From Chlamydiota bacterium (GTDB lineage Bacteria > Chlamydiota > Chlamydiia > Chlamydiales > Parachlamydiaceae), in contig JABDCW010000007.1 of NCBI GenBank assembly GCA_013287905.1, positions 1 through 60,918 of the forward strand: 60,918 nucleotides of DNA, given 5' to 3'. The position numbers and the translations under genes are program-made. Each line of letters opens with the position of its first letter. Positions within the stretch are counted from its first letter, which is position 1. Shown piece after piece: positions 1-10,248 of the stretch. Under the pieces are notes generated by a model. That model made no database searches. It was given only the letters and a program-made list of their open reading frames with translations, and was not told the origin of the DNA.

Positions 1-4
1 GATT

Positions 5-2056
5 ATGCGTATTTCAACAGAAAGTCAACCACAGTTTGAACAAGAGCTCAATAAGTACAAGGGAACTCAATGGCACAAGACAGTAGAAGGATCCGGAATC
101 AAAGCAAGCAAGGACATTTCTGGTCTAAGACGGGTTGCTTTATTATGCGGTTATGCTCTGGCCCGGTTTTTTACTCTCGGCCGTAACGAAGAAATTCTTA
201 GTGATTATAGATCTGTCAAAGCAGGAAAGCGGATTGTGTACATTACTTGTGCAAAGTTAACTGATGCTTCTATTTCGATTATTTATGCACAAATATTTAA
301 CCCTAAAGACCTTAAACAAACAAAGGAAGATCAGACAAATACGAACCCCATAAATGCACAGGACAAAACCAATAAGGAAGAAGAGGATCCTGCTTCCAAG
401 GTAAAATCTACATCCGCACAAGGTGGATTAGTCAAAGATGAAGCAAAGCCGGAGGTTCTCACTCAACCAAAGACTCCTCCTGCTGCCGGCCCTACTCCTC
501 TACAACCCGATCCCGCACTAAAGCCCGTACTACCGCCTCCTCCTAAATTGACCACACCCCCCAAACAAGAGCCGGCTCCTGCAAAACAGAATGAAGCCCC
601 TCCTGCCCAACCAAACCCCATTGCCCTTACTAAACAAGAACCTGTTCTCACAAAACCAGCTGAGGTTCCCCCCGCCCCTCAATCTCCTGTTCAACCAAAG
701 GTCACACCTCCTCAACCCCAACCAAAGCTTGAAGTTCCAGCTCCAACAGCACCCCCTCCTCAGCCAACAGCAGTTCCTGCTGCACCTCAACCTTTTGTCC
801 TACCAAAAGCAGCTCCTGTAAAGGCTGAAGAGATTCGCTATAAACCTGTCGACCCAGCCCGACAAAAACAACTTAAAGTATTTGTTCAAGGTTCGGAGGT
901 TGCTTTTTATCTAAATAGGCGCGGTTTTCCTAATCCATCTGCAGCAAATTGCCCATTTAACTCTCTTGCCGTAGTTGCTGCACATACCGGGCTAACTATC
1001 TCTGTCGTGATACATAAAGAAAATCAACCATTATTTAATGATCTTCATGCGAAAGATCCCGTGGATTTTAAAGCTATCGTACAAAAGAAAATTGATGAGC
1101 TTACACCTCAAATAAGAACTATAGAATCTGATATAGAAAAAACCAAAGAGCAAGAAAAATTACAATTCGAAACAATAAAAACTACCATTTCCACTCAAAT
1201 AACTAGACTGACTGAAGAAGATAATCGATTATCAAAAGAGATAGCTCAATTAAGAAAATCACAACAAGAGGAGGCGAGTGAAAAACAAAAGATTAAGAAA
1301 GAGCTCAAAACACTAAAGGCAAAGCAAAAAAAACCTGAGGGGCTATCCGAAGAAGAGGGTAATCAGCTTGGAATCAAAATTAATAAACTGGAAATTGAAG
1401 CTGTTACACCCGGAAAATCGGACAAGCCGCTTGTGGATAAACTTAAAAGGGAAGCAACAGTACAACAACAATTAGTCGCCAAAAAGCATGAGCTTGAGAA
1501 CGCAAAATATAGCCATTCCAGGGATACAGAGAAAATGTCTGCTTTGAAAGCTGAACTTAAGGCTCTTCAATCCTCAAGGGAAGACTTTACCTCCGCATTA
1601 AAAAAGCAAAATGATTTGGAAAGAAGCAGCCAAGTCCTGGCTATTCTAAGGGGCGAGGCAGAGGGCGAATTGAACGAAGAAGATGCAAAAGCCCTTTGCA
1701 GAATGATCGAATTAGAATACGGCCTGAGACCAACAGAAAATGCGATAGCACACAAGCTGCCATTCTATAAGGGTTCTTCAGCTGCAGAACAAGATCATAA
1801 CCGACAACAGTTTTGGGAAGCTTTACAAAGCCCTAATTGGCGTGCTCTACGCATTGGAGGGGGTATACATTGGTGGGTTTATGTACGAAATCCTGATGGA
1901 ACTGTTGACGAAATCAATGATTATACCACGACCAAGATGAATACCATGACTATGGATCAACTCTTTAACAGATTTAAGGAGCCGGGTGCATGGATCGACA
2001 AGCAAATTACTTTCTACGACAATAACCCCAATAACTTGTATTCATTTAAGGAATAG
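5..2056 (+). CDS. Large coiled-coil protein with OTU/papain-like Cys-His pattern
   Basis: 683 residues as read from the ATG at position 5; only four bases precede it, so the true start may lie outside the window. The N-terminal ~100 residues include a short hydrophobic stretch (about 42-60). Residues ~145-280 are a proline/lysine-rich linker. Residues ~365-545 are Lys/Glu-rich with coiled-coil character. Around the coiled coil are two blocks that look like one split enzyme: an N-C-x-x-N-S-L motif with Cys at 316, and G-G-x-H-W-W-V-Y with His at 622, followed by N-D-Y with Asp at 639. A Cys followed by His and Asp in this style is typical of OTU and other papain-like cysteine proteases. The deubiquitinase reading is inference; a structural non-enzymatic protein is the alternative. 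It is convergent with the next gene, 20 bases away. Confidence 0.6.
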   Translation: MRISTESQPQFEQELNKYKGTQWHKTVEGSGIKASKDISGLRRVALLCGYALARFFTLGRNEEILSDYRSVKAGKRIVYITCAKLTDASISIIYAQIFNPKDLKQTKEDQTNTNPINAQDKTNKEEEDPASKVKSTSAQGGLVKDEAKPEVLTQPKTPPAAGPTPLQPDPALKPVLPPPPKLTTPPKQEPAPAKQNEAPPAQPNPIALTKQEPVLTKPAEVPPAPQSPVQPKVTPPQPQPKLEVPAPTAPPPQPTAVPAAPQPFVLPKAAPVKAEEIRYKPVDPARQKQLKVFVQGSEVAFYLNRRGFPNPSAANCPFNSLAVVAAHTGLTISVVIHKENQPLFNDLHAKDPVDFKAIVQKKIDELTPQIRTIESDIEKTKEQEKLQFETIKTTISTQITRLTEEDNRLSKEIAQLRKSQQEEASEKQKIKKELKTLKAKQKKPEGLSEEEGNQLGIKINKLEIEAVTPGKSDKPLVDKLKREATVQQQLVAKKHELENAKYSHSRDTEKMSALKAELKALQSSREDFTSALKKQNDLERSSQVLAILRGEAEGELNEEDAKALCRMIELEYGLRPTENAIAHKLPFYKGSSAAEQDHNRQQFWEALQSPNWRALRIGGGIHWWVYVRNPDGTVDEINDYTTTKMNTMTMDQLFNRFKEPGAWIDKQITFYDNNPNNLYSFKE

Positions 2057-2076
2057 GTAAAGAGTGGATACAGCCA

Positions 2077-5000
2077 TTATGTTTCGCGATAGCGAAACCG
2101 CTGAGATCCTCGAGGATGATGTCCTAGCGGTTCTGCAAGCGCTACGGCATTGAACAAAAGGTGCGCCGCCTTCTCGAATTGATCGAGAGCCAATGGACCG
2201 TTATATACGCCGATATCCTGGCTTCCATTTGTGCTAAATCCATTACGGCCATCGAAATTCTCTGCTCCCGTCATATTCACTTTGACTTGGATATGATCCT
2301 CATACAATCCGGGGGGAACCTCTCCCCGCGCGACGTAAGCCGGATATCCCTCGTGTCCGGTGTCCAACCAAAAAGCGATCTGCCTTGCTGCCCTTGTCCA
2401 GTCAATACCGCACGCAAATGCGAACCGCAATGACTGGGTATAGTCTTGCTTTGCATAAGAGGCAAATAAACAGGCAAATCCTTCCGCAAGCTCTCTTCCG
2501 AATTGCTCGATCAATGCCTGATTTTGCCACTGGAGGCTTCCCTCATTCATGTGCCGTTCGGCCAGGATAAGCATGTCAATCAATAATACACTTGACAGAG
2601 CATTCATTTGATAAAAATATTTAATCGTCCCTTTTTCCTTCTTTTCCAACCCATGCATATCCTGTATGCGATCTGTGACTGTATCGTCCTCGTCATAATA
2701 TAACAGCGCATCCCTCCAATCGGTTATCCCTGTCAGCCGGGCATTTGGATATTTTGTTTTGACAAAAGGCATTTCCAAACGACCGCCGCCTCCGGCTGGA
2801 TTGAACACCACCGCAGATTCCGTGTGTATTAGACGTGCCATTACATCGACTAATAGTACATACCGGCGCGATTGGCGATGGTTATGGAACATGGCAGCCA
2901 AATCGGGATAAATCCCCAACCGGATAAGTGTGGCTGCATCGTGCAATGTTGTACTCCTTGCTTCCCTATATTTTTCAGCAGGGACATCCTGTAAATATTC
3001 GTATGTGGCCGGGAGAGTCTTATAGTGGAAGACAAATTTGTTGTTCAGTCCCCCCAGCTTGTTCTGATAAGGGTGAAATGCCAAAGGCAACTGCCTGACT
3101 GCGTATACACCGATTGGCTCGATGATCTGACTTTTGAAATCTGCTGCCAACATACGCAGCGCCTTGCATACACTATGTTCCTGAGCAAAGTAGTCATATT
3201 TTTCCCCAGGTTTTAAAAATTTGAACGCATCGCAAACTTTTCCGCGAGTCACAACGACAGTGCGTCCCAATAAGCGAACGTTAGCATCATCCGCGATCTT
3301 CAATGTCTCCATCCCAACGGGAATAATTTGCGCATTAAAAGCCTTCAGCAATGTTTTATGCTGAACATTACATGAACGCCTGGGAAGTTGCAACAGATCT
3401 CCCATTTGGGTCATCAGGGCAAAAACCGTATCTGCATAATTTGTTATTGACCCGCCTCCCGGCTGAATGCGTATAACTTTTGCATGCATATAATCTTGGA
3501 CCAGCATACACATAAACTCAGGATGTGCAAAAAAATAATGATTGATCCGCACCATGTCATCGTGTTGCAGAGCAGAAAAAAATTTTTCAATATTGACCGG
3601 TTCTTTCCTTTTTTGTGCAATCAATTCCTGATGCTGCCTTTGCAGTGCCCCAAGGACCAAGGATGCCAGCGGCGATTCAGGGATCATATCGCAAATATTT
3701 TTAGGAATAACTGTATCCCAAAATGAAGTCAGAAAAACCAAAGGGTTTTCTTTCCTGCTAACTGGAAGATCTATTTTAGATCTTGGAACACTCTCTGGAT
3801 GATATCTCCTTTTACCATCGCCAGCAACGATGGGGTGACTATTTTTCTTTGCAATGGGTTCCCTAAAAATATCTTTTAACACGGGATCTTTGCAAAAAGC
3901 CTTGCGCCACGTTTTCCTGCACTCATCTGACATATGTTCAGCAATCAGTCGTATTGTCGATTGATCAGGATTAAGGAGAACAACACTCAAGAGCGCCTGC
4001 AAATTATTGTCGCCCGGAAAAGTACTGCGGCACTGCTCAACATTGGGAAACCGGTCGGTGAGCTTTGCTTCTGAAAGTACAAGGATGTCGATTATTTTCA
4101 GAGAAAATCTGGTCAATTTCCTGCAATTATACTCCAATGCATTATTGTTATTTATATCACTATGATGAATATCAAATCCAATATCTCTGAGTGCCTCCCC
4201 GTCAAGGTATAGGACTGCGTTAGTAAATAGTAATGTTTGGCGATGAACAGGATGGGCCAAGTTCGGATCGAATCCTAACTTTTTCACTTGCAGGAGTTCT
4301 CTGGAGGAACAAACTCCATCAGGCATCATTCCATAGAGATGGAATTTTTCCTCATCATAACACGTTGCCATCGCCATCCAAATGGTATTTTTTTCTTTAA
4401 TTTGCAGTTTCACCACATGGTCATGCAAACACTTTTTTGTTGTCCGATCCCAAACCTCTACATCGGGTAAGTCACGCAAATGGACAAAGAGTTTAGCTGT
4501 TTGGCTCAATGTATCTGTCTTTAAAACTACTTTACTATAAACACAAACCAGAGGATCGACATTTGATCGCAACGAGGCCGCCATATCGCCGGCCAAGGCT
4601 GGGCATCTGGTAAAAAGGTTGCCAAGCCACTCGCTTTCTCTCAGATTCCAAAATAGAATCTCCACATCAGTCGCAATTTGTTCTACGACAAAATCTGGTA
4701 TGCACTTCGCATCGATCAGTTTGATCAGAACCTCCCTGAATAGCTTTCCAGATGGTTTTGCCAGGAAATTTCTGGCAATCAGCAGGATCCCATCAGTCTT
4801 TTCCTCTATGATTCTTGCAATCACTTCCCTAAGAGCCGCCTGGACATTACCATCTTGCTGGATGAGAATGAAGAAATTTTCCCAATGGTTCGAATCCATA
4901 TCATTGCCATCGATGGCATAAAAATCCTCTGTTGCAATGTCAACAGCGACTATCAAAAGCACTTCCTTCCAGTCCGACTGTTTTCCCTCAGAAACATCTA

Positions 5001-5373
5001 CAGATTTTTTTAATAAAAACCGAAGCATAGAGATCTCACTCGAATGGAACTCAGCCCCTTTCTCGTATAACCAAAGAAACATGTCGGGAGTCTGAACTAA
5101 AGCCAAAATAGATTTTCCATCCGCATCCAACGCATTCAAATCCGCTCCAGCTTCTACAAGCGCTTTGAAAAAAAGAATGTCACCGCATGTAAAAGCCCGA
5201 AAAACCCACTCTTTTTTATTGATAAATGCAAGGAGGAATCTCTGATCTTGATCCGGAAGAGTTTTGAACTCCCCTTTAAGCAACCGAAGTTTCAATTCCT
5301 GGTAATCCGAGGCATACGCAAACCATTGATCGACATAAGGGTTGCATGGAGATAAAACAGAATTGACTAGCAT
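2077..5373 (-). CDS. 1098-residue orphan protein, ankyrin-like N-terminus
   Basis: A single uninterrupted frame of 1098 residues whose ATG is preceded by GAGGGA at good spacing. I do not recognise the family. Residues ~63-95 resemble one ankyrin repeat (ALVEAGADLNALDADGKS), followed by a weaker second copy. The middle is globular without obvious membrane segments. In the last third a stretch with DAFKFLK, then HDAATLIRLGIYPDLAAMFH, then GITDWRDALLYYDE loosely recalls the order of Lys, catalytic-loop and metal motifs of atypical kinases, but I do not claim it. There is no signal peptide. Size, ankyrin start and lack of household homologues suggest a secreted effector or a large accessory protein. 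The last codons run through short palindromes (see 2081-2131). Confidence 0.75.
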   Translation of the reverse strand: MLVNSVLSPCNPYVDQWFAYASDYQELKLRLLKGEFKTLPDQDQRFLLAFINKKEWVFRAFTCGDILFFKALVEAGADLNALDADGKSILALVQTPDMFLWLYEKGAEFHSSEISMLRFLLKKSVDVSEGKQSDWKEVLLIVAVDIATEDFYAIDGNDMDSNHWENFFILIQQDGNVQAALREVIARIIEEKTDGILLIARNFLAKPSGKLFREVLIKLIDAKCIPDFVVEQIATDVEILFWNLRESEWLGNLFTRCPALAGDMAASLRSNVDPLVCVYSKVVLKTDTLSQTAKLFVHLRDLPDVEVWDRTTKKCLHDHVVKLQIKEKNTIWMAMATCYDEEKFHLYGMMPDGVCSSRELLQVKKLGFDPNLAHPVHRQTLLFTNAVLYLDGEALRDIGFDIHHSDINNNNALEYNCRKLTRFSLKIIDILVLSEAKLTDRFPNVEQCRSTFPGDNNLQALLSVVLLNPDQSTIRLIAEHMSDECRKTWRKAFCKDPVLKDIFREPIAKKNSHPIVAGDGKRRYHPESVPRSKIDLPVSRKENPLVFLTSFWDTVIPKNICDMIPESPLASLVLGALQRQHQELIAQKRKEPVNIEKFFSALQHDDMVRINHYFFAHPEFMCMLVQDYMHAKVIRIQPGGGSITNYADTVFALMTQMGDLLQLPRRSCNVQHKTLLKAFNAQIIPVGMETLKIADDANVRLLGRTVVVTRGKVCDAFKFLKPGEKYDYFAQEHSVCKALRMLAADFKSQIIEPIGVYAVRQLPLAFHPYQNKLGGLNNKFVFHYKTLPATYEYLQDVPAEKYREARSTTLHDAATLIRLGIYPDLAAMFHNHRQSRRYVLLVDVMARLIHTESAVVFNPAGGGGRLEMPFVKTKYPNARLTGITDWRDALLYYDEDDTVTDRIQDMHGLEKKEKGTIKYFYQMNALSSVLLIDMLILAERHMNEGSLQWQNQALIEQFGRELAEGFACLFASYAKQDYTQSLRFAFACGIDWTRAARQIAFWLDTGHEGYPAYVARGEVPPGLYEDHIQVKVNMTGAENFDGRNGFSTNGSQDIGVYNGPLALDQFEKAAHLLFNAVALAEPLGHHPRGSQRFRYRET
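2081..2131. repeat. Two adjacent short palindromes at a 3' gene end
   Basis: GTTTCGC-GATA-GCGAAAC (2081-2098) is a perfect 7-bp hairpin. It is followed by ACCGCT...AGCGGT (2097-2102 with 2126-2131), which encloses the palindrome ATCCTCGAGGAT. They lie within the last codons of the 1098-residue gene and end 24 bases from the stop of the convergent first gene. No T-run follows on either strand, so a classical terminator is not supported. Confidence 0.5.
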
Positions 5374-5510
5374 AAAGTAATCCCTCTTTACATTAGGACA
5401 ACTCTATATCTTTTTTTATTTTTCTACAATATTTGCTGGGGTAGGGCAGCAGGAAATGAATTATGCAAGAAGTCTATTTTTTTGCGTTTATGCCCATAGC
5501 AAAGCCACAT

Positions 5511-6013
5511 GGGCGACATGGACCATATGAGACAATTGCAAAAGTCTTTGGACTAAGAGCAACCGATAATAATTCAACGCAAAGGCGCAAAGACGCAAAG
5601 ATAAAAACAGGTTCAAGAATTGGCTTCACAGGCATAGTCAACGATTCTAACGATATAACGATATGAACGATATAACTCCTGTTAGCTAACGTATCTTAAG
5701 TTAAGCCGCTACTTAAAAGGCGATTTCGGAACGCTTTAAATCTCTTTAGCTCGCCTTTCAAGTAGCGGCTTAAAGCGTCTCACTTTTATCGGATTACCGA
5801 TAAAAGTGAATGGGTCAAATCAAGCTTTAAATTTCCTTATATAGTCTTTTATCGTTTTTATCGTTATATCGTTATAATCGTTGATTATGTCTATGATGTA
5901 TATCCTTGAAAGCTGTTTATTATCTTTGCGTCTTTGCGCCTTTGCGTTGAATATTTCGCCAACCATGAATAATCTAAGACTTTTGCAATTGTCTCATATC
6001 GTCCATGCCATCC
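5511..6013. repeat. Nested palindrome, copy A (twin-hairpin core)
   Basis: This fills the 665-bp gap between the 1098-residue gene and the end of rpoC; I see no real gene in it. From outside in: a perfect 19-bp inverted pair (5529-5547 with 5977-5995); a perfect 32-bp inverted pair built from CGCAAAG words (5572-5603 with 5921-5952); an imperfect ACGATATAACGAT pair (about 5640-5663 with 5861-5884); then the core. The core is hairpin 1 (5701-5723 with 5751-5773, one mismatch) followed directly by hairpin 2 (5781-5808, 12-bp stem, 4-base loop). A short open frame here (5463-5666) is a by-product of the repeat. As it begins just 3' of rpoC and no other terminator is visible, it may end rpoBC transcription (inference). 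Confidence 0.9.
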
Positions 6014-6038
6014 ATATTGTCCATTGACTCCATCACTA

Positions 6039-9000
6039 TTAATCGAAATCGAAGACAAGCTTCTCTTCGATCTCGCGATCGACAAATTTCTTGACGCGTT
6101 TGTGGTGCTCGAAACCTGTACCGCCGGGGATGATATGTCCCATGATCACGTTTTCTTTAAATCCTAGCAGATAATCGGTCTTACCTGCACAGGCAGCTTC
6201 TGTAAGAACACGTGTCGTATCCTGGAAGGAAGCCGCGGAAATAAAGGAATCGGTGCTAAGGGACGCTTTTGTGATTCCCAAAAGGACCGGCGTTGCTTGT
6301 GCCGCCTTACCCCCTTCATGCACGATTTTAGTGTTTTCGGTTTCAAATTCTTTTTTATCGATCTCTTCGCCAAACAACAAACTTGTATCGCCGGGATCTG
6401 TGATACGCACCTTCTTGAGCATCTGTCTGACGATAATCATGATATGCTTATCGTTAATGTCGACCCCTTGAAGACGATATACTTCCTGCACCTGATTTAC
6501 TAAGTACTTCTGCAGTTCGCGCACACCGCAAATATCGAGAATTTCATGTGGATTGACCACACCATCCGTTAATTGCTGTCCCTTGATCACATGGTCGCCG
6601 CGTTGGACGATCAGGTGTTTTGTATGGGGAATTAAATGTTCCTCTTCCATTCCCGAAATCTCATCGTGGACAACGACGATCCGCTTATTTTTTTGCACAC
6701 CGCGGAAATCGACAATTCCATCGATTTTAGCAATTTCAGCAGAATCTTTTGGTTTTCTCGCTTCGCAAAGCTCGGCAACGCGAGGCAGACCGCCCGTAAT
6801 ATCCTTTGTCTTCATGGCAGCGCCGGGAATTCTTGCCAGCAAGGTCCCTGCAGTTGCATAGTGTCCCTCGGCAACGGAAATAATCGCACCGGCAGGAATC
6901 GGGTATGTACCGATCAGATCTTCGTACTTTTCATCGGCATAGATGACAATCTGAGGATGCAACTCACCTCGATGCTGCTTTACGATAAGCTCAGACTGAC
7001 CCGAATGTTTGTTCACATCGCGCTCGGTAGAAATCCCCTCGACAAGGTCTTCATAACGGACATATCCCGGGCGATCGCAGATGATTGGCACGTTGTGCTG
7101 TTCCCATTCGGCAATTTTCATCCCCTGTTTTACTTTTGAGCCGTCTGCAAGTAAGATCTTTGTGCCAAGCTCTACCTTAAATTTTTGGAGAGGTTCAATA
7201 GATTTTGTGCTTAATAGCTGTTTATACTCTTCAAGCGGACGACCCTCATCGCGCACAATATTCAAATAACCGTTCTTATTCAGAGCTACCCATTGTCCTT
7301 CCGCATTTTGCACAATGCGCAAGTCCATATAAATGAGAAGCCCTTCATTTTCGGCAATAATTTCAGGGACAAGTCCTGCAGAGGCAATACCGCCTAAGTG
7401 GAACGTACGCATCGTCAACTGCGTTCCAGGCTCTCCAATCGATTGGGCCGCAATGATACCCACTGCCTCGCCCATGCTGACATTGCGCCCGTTTGCCAAA
7501 TTAATGCCGTAACATTTAGCGCAGACCCCTCTTTTTGTTTCACAGGTAAGAACTGATCTGATTCGCACATTTTTAATGCCGGAATCATCGATCGCTTCTG
7601 CCTGAAGGATATTCAACGTATCTCCGCTACGCGCAAGGATTTTTGTATTGTCGCCCGGAAGATAGATATCATCACATACTGTGCAGCCGAAAATACGGTC
7701 TTTTAAAGGGAGAAGCTCTTCTTGGCCCTGAGTGATCGCTGACACTTCAATACCGTTCAAGGTTCCGCAATCTTCTTCTGTAATAATCACATCCTGGGCT
7801 ACGTCGACAAGTCGTCTTGTCAGGTACCCGGAGTCGGCAGTTTTAAGAGCGGTGTCCGCTAAACCTTTACGCGCACCGTGAGAGGAGATAGAAAATTCAA
7901 GGACTGTCAATCCTTCGCGGAAATTGGAGGTAATGGGAGATTCGATAATGGCACCGGAAGGTTTAGCCATAAGTCCCCTTAACGCTCCCAGCTGCTTGAT
8001 CTGAGATTTATTTCCACGCGCGCCGGAATCCATCATGAGATAGAGCGGGTTCTTCTTGCTGTTATTCACCTCTCCGATAAGGGAGAATAATTCCTCTGAT
8101 AAGATATCAGAGACTTCTGTCCATATGCTGATCGTCTTAGAATGTCTTTCCCCATCCGTGATCACACCATCTTCATACTGCTTCCTGACAATTGCGACAC
8201 GCTCATGAGCATCTGTCAGAATCTTTTGTTTCATCGCAGGAATGCGCACATCGCAAACACCCATAGACAACGACGCTTTCGTCGCCTCTGTAAAGCCAAG
8301 CGTCTTAAGATTATCGAGGAAACGAACCGTCACTTCCAATCCAACCTTTTTATAGCATTGCATGATCAATTCGCCCATTTTCTTTTTGGGCAGGCTGTAA
8401 TTTTGAAACCCAAGTTCCGGCGGAACAATGGTATTAAATAAGACACGGCCGGGGGTTGTTTCAATGATGCTCCCTTGGGGGGTACGCAACTTGATCAATT
8501 CGTGAATACGAAGCCCGCGATTATAATATACCCTTGCAGTGGCACTGGATTTTTTCTTATCCGCCTTTCCATCGCCCTCTTTCTCATACCAGTTGAAACT
8601 ACCGCTATTGTTCAGGGCCTCGAGTACTTCAGATGTATCGCGGAATATACGGGTTTTTCGCCCATGATCTTCCGGAAAGTACATCGGATCGCACATCAGA
8701 TAGTAAAGTCCAAGGGTCATATCCTGCGAAGGGACAGCAACTGGTTTGCCCGAAGAGGGAAGGAAGATGTTATCTGGGGCCATCATGAGCAGCTTAGCTT
8801 CCAATTGTGCTTCGATAGACAATGGAACATAAACAGCCATTTGGTCGCCGTCGAAGTCCGCGTTAAAGGCTGCGCAGACAAGAGGATGAACGCGGATGGC
8901 TTTACCTTCAATCAGCACCGGCTCAAATGCCTGGATACCCAAACGGTGCAATGTCGGCGCCCGGTTGAGCAGGACAGGATGTCCCTTGATCACTTCTTCG

Positions 9001-10235
9001 AGGACATCCCACACTTCCACAGCATGGCGTTGGATCATTTTCTTCGCCGAACGGATCGTATAAACATAACCTAAGTCTTTAAGCCGTTTAACAATAAAGG
9101 GTTCAAATAGCTCAAGAGCCATTAATTTCGGAAGACCGCATTGATTGAATTTCAATTCAGGACCGACGATGATGACTGACCTGCCGGAATAATCGACTCG
9201 CTTACCAAGTAAGTTTTGACGAAAACGCCCCTGCTTACCCTTTAACATCTCCGATAAAGATTTCAAAGGTCTATTGCCGGCCCCCATGACCGGATGACCA
9301 TGGCGTCCATTGTCAAACAGGGCATCTACCGCTTCCTGAAGCATCCTCTTTTCGTTGCGGACAATCACCTCAGGGGTCTTGAGTTTTAAAATGGCTTTGA
9401 GACGATTGTTTCGATTGATCACACGTCGATATAGATCATTGAGATCGGAAGTGGCAAAACGGCCGCCATCGAGAGGGACAAGCGGGCGCAAATCAGGTGG
9501 AATCACCGGAACGCAAGAGAGAACCATCCATTCGGGCTTGTTTGTAGAAGAGAGAAAACTCTCGACAATCTTTAGCCGCTTGGATAATTTAATACGCGCC
9601 TGCAACGATTTGGACTTACGGAGTTTTTCTTTCAGATCGATCAATAATGAGGCTAAATCTTCACTGCTAAGCAAATCGCGAATCGCCTCGCCGCCCATCT
9701 TGACAACGAAAGCATCGCGACCATATTTTTCTTCTGCTTCGCGATATTCCGCATCATTTAAGAGCTGTTTTTTTTCCAAATCAGTTTGTCCCGGATCGAT
9801 CACGACATATTCTTCATAGTAGATCACGCGTTCTAAGTCGGCTGAAGTCATTCCAAGGACATTACCGATGCGCGAAGGCATGGTTTTGTAGAACCAGATA
9901 TGCACAACAGGTACAGCCAGATCGATGTGGGCCATCCGCTCGCGTCTGACTTTGGATAAAGTGACCTCAACGCCGCAGCGATCGCATACAATCCCCTTAT
10001 GCTTAATTTTCTTATACTTGCCGCAAGCACATTCCCAATCCCTTGTCGGACCAAAAATTTTCTCACAGAACAGCCCGCCTTTTTCCGGTTTGAATGTCCG
10101 GTAATTGATTGTTTCCGGCTTTTTAACCTCTCCTTCAGACCAGTCATAACGGATCGTATTGTCCGAAGCAATTTTGATCGACAACTTATCAAACTGCGCA
10201 TTATGCTGTATGTTCGCTTGAGTATTTTTTGCCAT
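6039..10235 (-). CDS. rpoC: RNA polymerase subunit beta'
   Basis: 1398 residues, close to the usual chlamydial length. It forms the catalytic clamp and active centre of RNA polymerase. The N-terminal zinc ribbon ([19 protein letters not shown]) is at about 68-87, and the Mg-binding NADFDGDQM motif is near residue 460. A second cysteine cluster ([13 protein letters not shown]) is present in the later part, as expected for the bacterial subunit. The ATG follows the rpoB stop by 13 bases with AGGGGA as ribosome site, so the two are translationally close. No frameshift or missing core motif. The 3' end runs into nested palindrome A. Confidence 0.99.
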   Translation of the reverse strand: MAKNTQANIQHNAQFDKLSIKIASDNTIRYDWSEGEVKKPETINYRTFKPEKGGLFCEKIFGPTRDWECACGKYKKIKHKGIVCDRCGVEVTLSKVRRERMAHIDLAVPVVHIWFYKTMPSRIGNVLGMTSADLERVIYYEEYVVIDPGQTDLEKKQLLNDAEYREAEEKYGRDAFVVKMGGEAIRDLLSSEDLASLLIDLKEKLRKSKSLQARIKLSKRLKIVESFLSSTNKPEWMVLSCVPVIPPDLRPLVPLDGGRFATSDLNDLYRRVINRNNRLKAILKLKTPEVIVRNEKRMLQEAVDALFDNGRHGHPVMGAGNRPLKSLSEMLKGKQGRFRQNLLGKRVDYSGRSVIIVGPELKFNQCGLPKLMALELFEPFIVKRLKDLGYVYTIRSAKKMIQRHAVEVWDVLEEVIKGHPVLLNRAPTLHRLGIQAFEPVLIEGKAIRVHPLVCAAFNADFDGDQMAVYVPLSIEAQLEAKLLMMAPDNIFLPSSGKPVAVPSQDMTLGLYYLMCDPMYFPEDHGRKTRIFRDTSEVLEALNNSGSFNWYEKEGDGKADKKKSSATARVYYNRGLRIHELIKLRTPQGSIIETTPGRVLFNTIVPPELGFQNYSLPKKKMGELIMQCYKKVGLEVTVRFLDNLKTLGFTEATKASLSMGVCDVRIPAMKQKILTDAHERVAIVRKQYEDGVITDGERHSKTISIWTEVSDILSEELFSLIGEVNNSKKNPLYLMMDSGARGNKSQIKQLGALRGLMAKPSGAIIESPITSNFREGLTVLEFSISSHGARKGLADTALKTADSGYLTRRLVDVAQDVIITEEDCGTLNGIEVSAITQGQEELLPLKDRIFGCTVCDDIYLPGDNTKILARSGDTLNILQAEAIDDSGIKNVRIRSVLTCETKRGVCAKCYGINLANGRNVSMGEAVGIIAAQSIGEPGTQLTMRTFHLGGIASAGLVPEIIAENEGLLIYMDLRIVQNAEGQWVALNKNGYLNIVRDEGRPLEEYKQLLSTKSIEPLQKFKVELGTKILLADGSKVKQGMKIAEWEQHNVPIICDRPGYVRYEDLVEGISTERDVNKHSGQSELIVKQHRGELHPQIVIYADEKYEDLIGTYPIPAGAIISVAEGHYATAGTLLARIPGAAMKTKDITGGLPRVAELCEARKPKDSAEIAKIDGIVDFRGVQKNKRIVVVHDEISGMEEEHLIPHTKHLIVQRGDHVIKGQQLTDGVVNPHEILDICGVRELQKYLVNQVQEVYRLQGVDINDKHIMIIVRQMLKKVRITDPGDTSLLFGEEIDKKEFETENTKIVHEGGKAAQATPVLLGITKASLSTDSFISAASFQDTTRVLTEAACAGKTDYLLGFKENVIMGHIIPGGTGFEHHKRVKKFVDREIEEKLVFDFD

Positions 10236-10248
10236 GCCTGTCCCCTAT

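Noticed and set aside
530..821. Overlapping open frames on both strands in the proline-rich part of the first gene
   Set aside because: Caused by C-rich low-complexity codons; no ribosome sites or family matches.
5463..5666. 67-residue open frame in the 5.4-6.0 kb gap
   Set aside because: It lies wholly in nested palindrome A, lacks a ribosome site and codes for repeat words.
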